DNA of 5,968 nucleotides, from contig JANTHA010000139.1 of assembly GCA_024762625.1 (NCBI GenBank), positions 1 to 5,968 on the forward strand. Direction: 5' to 3'. Below are positions 1 through 5,381 of the stretch, in pieces. The notes below the pieces were generated by a model that worked only from the letters and a program-made list of their open reading frames with translations, did not search any database and was not told the DNA's origin. A program made the position numbers and the translations under genes. The stretch is from Thiotrichaceae bacterium. GTDB lineage: Bacteria; Pseudomonadota; Gammaproteobacteria; Thiotrichales; Thiotrichaceae. Within the stretch, counting starts at the first letter, position 1, and every line of letters begins with the position of its first letter.

Positions 1-6
1 CTTTTG

Positions 7-40
7 GTTACTTTTCTCTTGCCAAAGAGAGAAAAGTAAC
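7..40. repeat. 13-bp perfect inverted repeat, probably a dispersed hairpin repeat
   Basis: The arms at 7-19 (GTTACTTTTCTCT) and 28-40 (AGAGAAAAGTAAC) are exact reverse complements around an 8-nt loop. The sequence starts at the window edge, so the repeat unit may continue to the left. GGTTACTTTTCT...AGAAAAGTAACTCG hairpins of this kind recur in many proteobacterial genomes (from memory, not searched). It is on the downstream side of trpA, but neither strand shows a clean T-run after the stem, so I do not call it a terminator. Confidence 0.6.
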
Positions 41-91
41 TCGTAGCCATTAGCTGACGTCAAAAAAGAAATCAAAGCCTACTGGCTACGA
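41..91. repeat. 9-bp inverted repeat next to the edge hairpin
   Basis: TCGTAGCCA at 41-49 is matched by its exact reverse complement TGGCTACGA at 83-91, with a 33-nt AT-rich spacer. It directly abuts the hairpin at 7-40, so the two may belong to one composite repeat. A 9-bp match at this spacing could be chance. No coding frame is visible in 1-243. Confidence 0.35.
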
Positions 92-185
92 ACCTCGTCA
101 TTGAATGTTAACTATTATTAACCATAATTCATTTCTAAATTTACTCTAGAAGGTTAAAAGTGATTTAGAAAAGACGCTTAGGTTG

Positions 186-212
186 CTGCTATCCCAATTA
201 GCGAGATAGCAG
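186..212 (-). terminator. hairpin downstream of trpA, weak terminator candidate
   Basis: CTGCTATC (186-193) and GATAGCAG (205-212) form a perfect 8-bp stem with an 11-nt loop, starting 32 nt past the trpA stop codon. The position suits the end of the trp transcript. On the trpA strand the stem is followed by CAACCTAAGCG rather than a U-run, so it is either a poor intrinsic terminator, an mRNA 3'-end stabiliser, or unrelated. Confidence 0.35.
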
Positions 213-243
213 TTATAGTATATATGAGGAAAACTTCGAGTGC

Positions 244-1083
244 CTAGCCATCCATGGCCTTACGCATTGAAGCTAATAGTGCGCCAATTTCCTGTTGTAT
301 TGTCTCAGCAACATCTGGCTTGTTATGAGCAATCTTCGCATTGTTTTCTATAATTTTTACGATGGCGCTGCCCACGATGACGCCATCGGAAACGGCTGCG
401 ACCGAAGAGGCGCTTGCGGCGTCCTTGATGCCGAAACCAACGCCAACAGGCATTTCCGAGTGTTGTTTAATCAGGGCTACTTTTTGTGCGACTTCTTCGA
501 CGTTAAGCGCGCTGGAACCTGTCACGCCTTTGAGGGAGACATAGTAAAGATAGCCGCTGCCAGCGGCGACAATTTTGTCCATACGATCCGGGGTTGTGGT
601 GGGAGACAGAAGAAAAATGGGATCAATCTGATGTGATTTTAATATCGGAATCAACTCGTCGCCTTCCTCGGGTGGCATGTCCACGGTCAGCAATCCGTCA
701 ACGCCAGCATTTGATGCTGATTCGACGAATTCATTGTAACCCATTGTTTCTACAGGGTTAAGGTAGCCCATCAATACGATGGGCGTGGTCTTGTCAGTTT
801 GCCGGAATTCATCAACCATGGCGATCACATCACGCAGACCGGTATGATGCTCAAGCGCGCGTTCGCAGGCGAGCTGGATGGTTGGGCCATCCGCCATCGG
901 GTCAGAGAAGGGTACGCCCAGTTCAATAATATCGGCTCCGCTGTTAACCATATGATGCATCAAAGGTACGGTGATTGAAGGCTCGAAATCGCCTGCAGTG
1001 ATGTAGGGTATCAGCGCTTTTTTGTTGTTGGCCTTGAGATTAGCGAAACAGGCGGCCAGTCTTTTATTACTCACATTGCTCAT
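244..1083 (-). CDS. trpA: tryptophan synthase alpha chain
   Basis: TrpA cleaves indole-3-glycerol phosphate to indole and glyceraldehyde 3-phosphate, and passes indole through a tunnel to TrpB in the cytoplasmic alpha2-beta2 complex. The 279 residues are close to the family norm (268 in E. coli). The signature [14 protein letters not shown] places the catalytic residues at Glu54 and Asp65, matching E. coli Glu49 and Asp60. PYITAGD (26-32), the VSLKGVTG loop and the GVGFGI and GSAIV phosphate-binding segments of the TIM barrel are intact. The ATG overlaps the trpB stop as ATGA, so the two subunits are probably translated in a coupled way, which suits their equal stoichiometry. A GGAGGGG ribosome binding site lies inside the end of trpB. 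The stop is TAG. Nothing looks damaged. Confidence 0.98.
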   Translation of the reverse strand: MSNVSNKRLAACFANLKANNKKALIPYITAGDFEPSITVPLMHHMVNSGADIIELGVPFSDPMADGPTIQLACERALEHHTGLRDVIAMVDEFRQTDKTTPIVLMGYLNPVETMGYNEFVESASNAGVDGLLTVDMPPEEGDELIPILKSHQIDPIFLLSPTTTPDRMDKIVAAGSGYLYYVSLKGVTGSSALNVEEVAQKVALIKQHSEMPVGVGFGIKDAASASSVAAVSDGVIVGSAIVKIIENNAKIAHNKPDVAETIQQEIGALLASMRKAMDG

Positions 1084-2348
1084 AGTTTGATCCCCTCCAG
1101 CGCCGCAACGGTGTTGATGTCTTTGTCGCCGCGACCGGATAGGTTGATGATGATGTTCTTGTCCTTGCCCATGGTGGGCGCAAGCTTCATGGCGTACGCC
1201 AGCGCATGGCTGCTTTCCAGCGCGGGAATAATGCCTTCGATGCGTGTTAGCGCATGAAACGCCTGCATTGCTTCATCATCGGTCACGGCGACATAGTTCG
1301 CCCGTCCGGTGTCTTTCAGAAAACAGTGTTCCGGTCCTACGCCGGGATAATCCAGCCCGGCGGATATGGAGTGTGTTTCCATCACCTCGCCATTTTCATC
1401 AGCCATCAGGTACATGCGGTTGCCATGAAGCACGCCGGGTTTCGCCTTGCACAAGGGTGCTGCATGCTTGCCGGTTTCAAGTCCGTATCCGCCCGCTTCA
1501 ACGCCGTAGATATCCACATCCAGATCAGGCAGGAATTCATGAAAAAGCCCAATCGCGTTGGAGCCGCCGCCGACGCAAGCGATCAGCGCATCGGGCAGCC
1601 TGCCGGTCAGTTCCTGGCATTGCTGTTTTGCTTCGCGGCCAATAATGGTTTGAAAATCACGCACCATGGCGGGGTAGGGGTCAGGCCCCGCCACCGTGCC
1701 AATACAGTAAAAGGTGTCGTCAACATTGGTTACCCAGTCGCGCATGGCTTCGTTAAGCGCATCTTTGAGTGTTTTGGAGCCAGACGTCACCGGGCTGACT
1801 TCCGCACCGAGCAGTTTCATGCGGTACACATTGGGCGCCTGGCGCTCCACATCAACCGAGCCCATGTAAACCACGCATTCAAGTCCCAGCCGTGCGGCGA
1901 TGGTGGCGGTCGCCACACCGTGCTGGCCTGCGCCCGTTTCGGCGATAATGCGTTTTTTTCCCATGTGTTTGGCGAGTAGCGCCTGGCCAATGGTGTTATT
2001 GATCTTATGCGCCCCGGTGTGGTTCAGGTCTTCGCGTTTCAGATAGATTTGCGCGCCGCCTAGTTCCCGCGACCAGCGCTCAGCGTGATAAAGCGGGCTG
2101 GGACGACCGACATAGTGGCGTAGATCATTATCAAAATCACGCTGAAAATCCGGATTATCCTTGAGTTTTGCATAGGCAGTGCCTAATTCATCAATCGCTT
2201 CCATCAGAGTTTCGGCGGCGAAGCGTCCGCCATAAATGCCAAAATGGCCTTTTTGATCAGGGTAGGCGTTCCAGTCTACCTTGCTAAGATCAATATTCGC
2301 CAGGTTGGCGTCGCCGATTATTTTAGTGTTGCTATTTGCAATGGACAC
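1080..2348 (-). CDS. trpB: tryptophan synthase beta chain, GTG start
   Basis: TrpB is the PLP enzyme that condenses indole with L-serine to give L-tryptophan. The PLP lysine is Lys115 in GAHKINN (E. coli Lys87), the catalytic Glu is Glu137 in ETGAGQHG, and the GGGSNAIG phosphate-binding loop, the [13 protein letters not shown] segment and the C-terminal LSGRGDKD are all present. At 422 residues it exceeds E. coli TrpB (397), with the excess at the N-terminus: HFGIYGG, equivalent to YFGEFGG at residue 8 of E. coli, begins at residue 35. The start is GTG. A TAA lies in frame with one codon (AAC) between it and the GTG, a GAGGT site is correctly spaced, and the next ATG is only at residue 49, inside the conserved core. 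The first 17 nt overlap the end of trpF, and the stop overlaps the trpA ATG. Confidence 0.98.
   Translation of the reverse strand: MSIANSNTKIIGDANLANIDLSKVDWNAYPDQKGHFGIYGGRFAAETLMEAIDELGTAYAKLKDNPDFQRDFDNDLRHYVGRPSPLYHAERWSRELGGAQIYLKREDLNHTGAHKINNTIGQALLAKHMGKKRIIAETGAGQHGVATATIAARLGLECVVYMGSVDVERQAPNVYRMKLLGAEVSPVTSGSKTLKDALNEAMRDWVTNVDDTFYCIGTVAGPDPYPAMVRDFQTIIGREAKQQCQELTGRLPDALIACVGGGSNAIGLFHEFLPDLDVDIYGVEAGGYGLETGKHAAPLCKAKPGVLHGNRMYLMADENGEVMETHSISAGLDYPGVGPEHCFLKDTGRANYVAVTDDEAMQAFHALTRIEGIIPALESSHALAYAMKLAPTMGKDKNIIINLSGRGDKDINTVAALEGIKL
1092..1098 (-). promoter_or_regulatory. trpA ribosome binding site inside trpB
   Basis: On the minus strand GGAGGGG lies 8 nt before the trpA ATG and within the last codons of trpB. 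It supports the ATG at 1083 as the trpA start and allows both re-initiation and independent loading. Confidence 0.7.
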
Positions 2349-2994
2349 GTTTTACCTCTTTCATTAACTGCATGATTTTGTGTTTATCCTTGATTCCGGG
2401 TTCTTTTTCCACACCGCTGCTCAGATCGACGCCATAGACGGGAGCTTGTTCAATGGCGGCGGCGATATTTTCCGGGTTTAAACCGCCAGCCAGAATAATC
2501 GGTTTATCATAGTCGAGCGGCGTGTGACCCCAGTCAAATGTTTTACCGGTTCCGCCCGCTTTTCCTGTGCCATGACTATCAACAAGAAAGCCTTTGGAAT
2601 CAGTAAATTGGTTAGCATAGTTGGCAAATTTAGTGAGGCTGTCATCACCTTGTATTTCCTTCATGCCAACCGCCTTGATATAGGGCCTTTGAAAGGCGCT
2701 ACAATAATCAGGCGTTTCCGATCCATGAAATTGTAGCAAGTCAAGTGGCGCGCTTGCCAGCACGGAATGAACAAAATCCAATGAAGCATCAAGAAACAAA
2801 CCGACGGCGCTTACAAAGGGAGGCAGCGCATTACAGATTTCAGTTGCCTGATCAATGTTGACGTTTCGCGGACTTTTGGGATAAAAAACCAGTCCAATCG
2901 CATCAACGCCTGCGTCACAGGCGTACATGGCGTCTTTAACGGATGTGATGCCGCAAATTTTAACCCGAACCCGGTTTTCCTTGTTTTTTATCAT
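2332..2994 (-). CDS. trpF: phosphoribosylanthranilate isomerase
   Basis: TrpF converts N-(5'-phosphoribosyl)anthranilate to the ribulose form CdRP (an Amadori rearrangement), two steps before TrpAB. It is a free-standing TIM-barrel enzyme of 220 residues, the usual size for a monofunctional TrpF rather than a TrpC-TrpF fusion. VKICGIT carries the general-base Cys14. The [14 protein letters not shown] block carries the likely general-acid Asp139. LQFHG (87-91), [10 protein letters not shown] and VDLSSGVE (the phosphate-binding segment) are all in place. The ATG at 2994 has AGGAG 4 nt upstream, and an in-frame TAA upstream at 3025-3027 limits any extension. It is the first gene of the visible trp unit; the region ahead of it is occupied by a palindromic element. 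No Trp-rich leader peptide is visible there. Confidence 0.97.
   Translation of the reverse strand: MIKNKENRVRVKICGITSVKDAMYACDAGVDAIGLVFYPKSPRNVNIDQATEICNALPPFVSAVGLFLDASLDFVHSVLASAPLDLLQFHGSETPDYCSAFQRPYIKAVGMKEIQGDDSLTKFANYANQFTDSKGFLVDSHGTGKAGGTGKTFDWGHTPLDYDKPIILAGGLNPENIAAAIEQAPVYGVDLSSGVEKEPGIKDKHKIMQLMKEVKRVHCK
2354..2358 (-). promoter_or_regulatory. trpB ribosome binding site that fixes the GTG start
   Basis: The minus strand reads GAGGT, AAAAC, GTG: a Shine-Dalgarno match 5 nt before the trpB GTG, within the last trpF codons. With the in-frame TAA at 2352-2354, it leaves this GTG as the only credible start. Confidence 0.75.
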
Positions 2995-2998
2995 ATCT

Positions 2999-3003
2999 CT
3001 CCT
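2999..3003 (-). promoter_or_regulatory. trpF ribosome binding site at the edge of a palindromic element
   Basis: AGGAG on the minus strand lies 4 nt before the trpF ATG. Its first three bases are also the last bases of the inverted-repeat arm at 3001-3021, so pairing of the arms in the transcript could affect access to this site. Confidence 0.65.
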
Positions 3004-3149
3004 GGCAGGCTGTTGAAATTCTACTTAGACGGCACGATACTGCGTTAAAATAGACCTCAAAATGCTCATTTACTCCAGTAAACTGCGCTTTTTCGGCCTA
3101 TTTTTCCTTGTCTTGCACTCGCCTAAGCGAATTTCAATAACCTGCTAGG
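3001..3149. mobile_element. 149-bp MITE-like palindromic repeat upstream of trpF
   Basis: The ends 3001-3021 and 3129-3149 are inverted repeats matching at 18 of 21 positions, and all three differences are transitions. Allowing one gap, similarity continues inward (CTTAG at 3024-3028 against CTAAG at 3123-3127). Nested shorter repeats follow: AAAATAG (3047-3053) with CTATTTT (3098-3104), and TTTACT-CC-AGTAAA at the centre (3069-3082). There is no substantial coding frame, as expected for a non-autonomous miniature element. I see no clear target-site duplication, so the exact ends are uncertain by a few bases. It fills most of the trp leader and must be transcribed if the trp promoter lies further upstream. 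It could alternatively be a REP-like or structured leader element. Confidence 0.65.
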
Positions 3150-3182
3150 CTAACATTATTGGCGACGGGTACAAGAAAAATT

Positions 3183-3211
3183 TTGACAGGCTTTTTTTGC
3201 AAATCCAGAAT
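3183..3211 (+). promoter_or_regulatory. sigma70-type promoter for the 3268 gene pair
   Basis: A perfect -35 box TTGACA (3183-3188) is followed after 17 bp by CAGAAT (3206-3211), matching TATAAT at four of six positions including A2 and T6. Transcription would start near 3218-3220, giving a leader of about 50 nt. No equally good promoter is visible on the opposite strand for trpF. Confidence 0.6.
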
Positions 3212-3214
3212 CCA

Positions 3215-3234
3215 TAGTATATTCTAATATACTA
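3215..3234. promoter_or_regulatory. AT-rich dyad just after the promoter, operator candidate
   Basis: TAGTATATT (3215-3223) and AATATACTA (3226-3234) are perfect 9-bp inverted arms separated by CT. The dyad covers the expected transcription start of the + strand promoter, where a repressor site would sit. An AT-only dyad may also arise from base composition, so the regulatory role is inferred. Confidence 0.4.
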
Positions 3235-3267
3235 ATATTAAACGTGATTTAATTCAGGAGAATTGAT

Positions 3268-3525
3268 ATGGCTTTATGGACATTGCTGGTATGGCTTGCA
3301 GTTGGCGCAGTTGCTGGAATTCTGGCGCGTAAGATTATGGGCGGCGCGTCGCCATTTGGCTTGATAGGCGACGCCATTCTGGGACTCGCGGGCGGTGTGG
3401 TTGGCGGCTATCTGATGGCGCTTGCGGGTTTGGGCAATACCGCTGGCGGCTTGATTGCAACCATTGTCACCGCCACGATTGGCGCTGTTATTCTGGTCTG
3501 GTTGACCCGTTTTCTAAAAAAATAA
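3268..3525 (+). CDS. GlsB/YeaQ/YmgE-family small membrane protein
   Basis: This is an 85-residue, very hydrophobic, glycine-rich inner-membrane protein with three predicted helices, at about residues 4-20, 30-52 and 58-80. The sequence follows the Transgly_assoc family pattern: AxGxxAGxLAR near the N-terminus, GDAILGLAGGVVGG in the second helix, and ATIGAVILVWLTRFLKK at the end with a basic cytoplasmic tail. Family members are linked to general or envelope stress in several bacteria, but their molecular role is not established. The older name transglycosylase-associated protein does not imply enzyme activity, and I see no catalytic motif. AGGAG (3256-3260) lies 7 nt before the ATG, and a TTGACA promoter lies upstream. 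The stop is 21 nt before the next start, which suggests co-transcription with the unknown 213-residue gene. Confidence 0.92.
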   Translation: MALWTLLVWLAVGAVAGILARKIMGGASPFGLIGDAILGLAGGVVGGYLMALAGLGNTAGGLIATIVTATIGAVILVWLTRFLKK

Positions 3526-3546
3526 GGTGATTTTCAAGAGGATTTT

Positions 3547-4188
3547 ATGATGCCAGAACAAACGACAGAACAGGCCGGCAAACCGGAAAAAAGTTTTTTT
3601 GATCGCCTTGGGGAGTTATTGAACCAGCCTTTGCCTGGAACCGAGGCCAAAAATGATGCTGCTAAAGCGCCTGCAAAGAATGAAAATGAAGATAGTAAAG
3701 AGAATGATGATGACAGTTTGCTGGCGCGCATCAGGGATATCCTGAATACGCCCCTGCCAGGTAGTGAAACGCTGGATAAGCAGATCGCGGAAGCAAAGCC
3801 GCAAGATATTCTGCCTGAAATTTCGGAAGCGGATGTTCAGGAAAACTGGTGGGAAACCGACTGGGCGGAATTCAAGGCGCACCAGGAGCAGGATCGCAAG
3901 GGGCTGAACATGAAGCAACGCATGGATCAGGAAGATTTTGCAAAATATCAGGAACAGGAACGCACCCAGTTTGAAGCGTTTCAGGCCAAGGAGTTTGAAT
4001 TATTTCAGGCGCAACAACAGGCCAAGCTGTACTGGATACAGGATCAACAAATGAAAGCCGCGATGGGACAACAGGCCGCGCTGGTTGCCGAAATGCCGGG
4101 CGCAATGATACCGCCGCCCGCGCCGGTGGCTCCACTACCCCCGGAAATGCCAACGCCGCCGTGGATGAAAAAAACCGGCGATTCCTAG
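3547..4188 (+). CDS. hypothetical protein with duplicated N-terminal motif and Gln/Pro-rich C-terminus
   Basis: I do not recognise this 213-residue protein. It has no signal peptide or membrane helix, so it is probably cytoplasmic. Residues 16-33 (SFFDRLGELLNQPLPGTE) and 57-74 (SLLARIRDILNTPLPGSE) are two copies of one short amphipathic-helix motif ending in PLPG, joined by an acidic Asn/Lys/Glu/Asp-rich linker. After WWETDWAEF (101-109), a Gln/Glu-rich helical stretch contains a second pair, EFKAHQEQDR (108-117) and DFAKYQEQER (130-139), and then FEAFQ/FELFQ (142-154). From about residue 184 the chain is proline-rich (PPPAPVAPLPPEMP) and ends PPWMKKTGDS. Adjacent ATG codons at 3547 and 3550 both fit; GAGGA (3538-3542) is 4 nt from the first and 7 nt from the second, so MPEQTT may be the true N-terminus. 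It follows the small membrane protein by 21 nt, which makes an adaptor or scaffold role near the membrane possible but unproven. Confidence 0.85.
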   Translation: MMPEQTTEQAGKPEKSFFDRLGELLNQPLPGTEAKNDAAKAPAKNENEDSKENDDDSLLARIRDILNTPLPGSETLDKQIAEAKPQDILPEISEADVQENWWETDWAEFKAHQEQDRKGLNMKQRMDQEDFAKYQEQERTQFEAFQAKEFELFQAQQQAKLYWIQDQQMKAAMGQQAALVAEMPGAMIPPPAPVAPLPPEMPTPPWMKKTGDS

Positions 4189-4231
4189 TTTCAAGCAACC
4201 TTACAAAGGCGTTTGTTGGTCATACGCTAAT

Positions 4232-4274
4232 AATGAAAGGCATGGCTTGTTAATGGCGCATGCTTTTCATTTTG
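4232..4274 (+). terminator. probable terminator after the 213-residue gene
   Basis: AATGAAAGGCATG (4232-4244) pairs with CATGCTTTTCATT (4259-4271), giving 13 bp with one G-U wobble around a 14-nt loop. The 3' flank is T-rich (TTTTGAATATTTT). The stem is AT-rich and the loop large, so termination may be leaky. It lies 44 nt past the stop codon and separates this unit from the JmjC-like gene. Apart from this hairpin and a possible -10 box, 4189-4400 holds nothing I can identify. Confidence 0.45.
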
Positions 4275-4359
4275 AATATTTTATGGCTTTCTTGCCTACG
4301 TTCTTCGGCGAATGATGCTGGCTGGTCAGAACGGTGAAATGTTATTGCTTTAAACGTAT

Positions 4360-4365
4360 TATACT
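4360..4365 (+). promoter_or_regulatory. possible -10 box for the JmjC-like gene
   Basis: TATACT, overlapping TATTAT at 4357-4362, matches the -10 consensus at five of six positions and lies about 35 nt before the ATG. There is no recognisable -35 box at 16-18 bp and no extended -10 TG, so the support is weak. Confidence 0.25.
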
Positions 4366-4400
4366 GTTGAACCGAAAATGGCAGATTCGCAGAACAGCTT

Positions 4401-5381
4401 ATGACTGAGCATTATCAGGATGGATTCAACTGGAGCCAGCGGGACTATGATGATTTTAGTCTGAAGGTGCAGTTGTTAAAACATGATTATCATCATTCTT
4501 CCTTGTTCAGTGATGACGCCTTGCTGGATTTACTGGATCATTACCCAAGAAACTGGCTGCAATGTTATACCATGGGCGCTGACCCGGAAAACCATCATGA
4601 GTGGACGCCAGTGCATATTGCGGATTGTTCCGGCTCTGAAATACTCAAGGCGCTAAAAAAAGGACGACTCTGGATCAATGCGATTCATATTGATCGTTTT
4701 AAACAGGCATATGGCGATCTAATTGACGCTATTTACCAGAAAATTGACCGTAACTGCCCCAATATTACTTACGCTCGAAAATCATTTAACGCCTTGCTGA
4801 TTTCTTCGCCCGGAGTGCAGGTTTATTATCATCTGGATCCGGATCCCAATATGCTCTGGCATCTCAAGGGTAGAAAGAAAGCCTGGGTTTATCCGCCGCG
4901 CGATGACCGTTTTACGCCACAACACTATGTTGAGGAGATAATCGGTGAAGAACGACATGAGAATCTGCCTTACCAAAGCTGGTTTGATGAATATGCGCAA
5001 AGTTTTGTATTGCAGCCGGGCGATCTAGTGAGCTGGCCACAACACTCGCCGCACCGTATTGAAAATATTGATTTTAACGTATCGCTGACCAGCAGTTATG
5101 GCTCAAGGGAGAGCCGTCTTTTGAATGGCGTCCATGGGGCGAATCATCACATTTTGAAAAAATGGGGAATAAAGCATCGTTCAAGTCGGACTGACGGCCT
5201 GATGCCGACAGTCAAATCATTTTCCTATTATGCGCTGAATCGCTTGCGCCTGTTAAAGAAAGGCGCTCGAACCAAAACTTATGTGTCGGATTTGCTTGTT
5301 GATCCGGATAGTGAAAATGGCTTGTCCAGGATGAAACAATCCAGCAGAACCGCTTTTTCATTTGATTCATTTGAGGAATAG
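4401..5381 (+). CDS. JmjC/cupin-like putative Fe(II)/2-oxoglutarate-dependent oxygenase
   Basis: The 326-residue protein has a double-stranded beta-helix core typical of JmjC/cupin-like hydroxylases, which use Fe(II), 2-oxoglutarate and O2. The likely metal triad is His144 and Asp146 (in YYHLDPDPN) with distal His218 (in WPQHSPHRIEN). Lys159 or Lys160 in LKGRKKAWVYPP is in the usual place for the 2-oxoglutarate salt bridge. LQPGDLVSWP (204-213) is the turn before the last strands. An N-terminal section (1-120) and about 100 residues after the core, basic and Ser-rich, are not assigned. No signal peptide is seen. The substrate is unknown; relatives hydroxylate proteins or small molecules. The ATG at 4401 has no good Shine-Dalgarno, but the frame is otherwise well supported. 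Its 3' end overlaps the convergent acetyltransferase gene by 15 nt. Non-catalytic cupin functions cannot be excluded. Confidence 0.85.
   Translation: MTEHYQDGFNWSQRDYDDFSLKVQLLKHDYHHSSLFSDDALLDLLDHYPRNWLQCYTMGADPENHHEWTPVHIADCSGSEILKALKKGRLWINAIHIDRFKQAYGDLIDAIYQKIDRNCPNITYARKSFNALLISSPGVQVYYHLDPDPNMLWHLKGRKKAWVYPPRDDRFTPQHYVEEIIGEERHENLPYQSWFDEYAQSFVLQPGDLVSWPQHSPHRIENIDFNVSLTSSYGSRESRLLNGVHGANHHILKKWGIKHRSSRTDGLMPTVKSFSYYALNRLRLLKKGARTKTYVSDLLVDPDSENGLSRMKQSSRTAFSFDSFEE

Noticed and set aside
295..636. 113-codon open frame on the + strand opposite trpA
   Set aside because: It is antisense to trpA with no recognisable domain and no convincing ribosome binding site.
1254..1979. 241-codon open frame on the + strand opposite trpB
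   Set aside because: It is entirely antisense to a strongly conserved enzyme, shows no family pattern, and is a by-product of trpB codon use.
3001..3149. CRISPR array or attachment site
   Set aside because: There are only two inverted arms and no regularly spaced direct repeats; no integrase, tRNA gene or Cas gene is present.
2995..3267. trp leader peptide and attenuator upstream of trpF
   Set aside because: The short minus-strand frames here contain no tandem Trp codons, and the palindrome in this region is better explained as a MITE-like repeat.
3150..3267. sigma70 promoter on the minus strand for the trp genes
   Set aside because: TTGCAA and TTGTAC occur, but none has a fitting -10 box at 16-18 bp, so I cannot place the trp promoter.
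3872..4198. 108-codon minus-strand frame opposite the unknown 213-residue gene
   Set aside because: The + strand frame has a ribosome site, motif repeats and operon context; the minus frame is low-complexity Pro/Ala/Arg/Ser with none of these.
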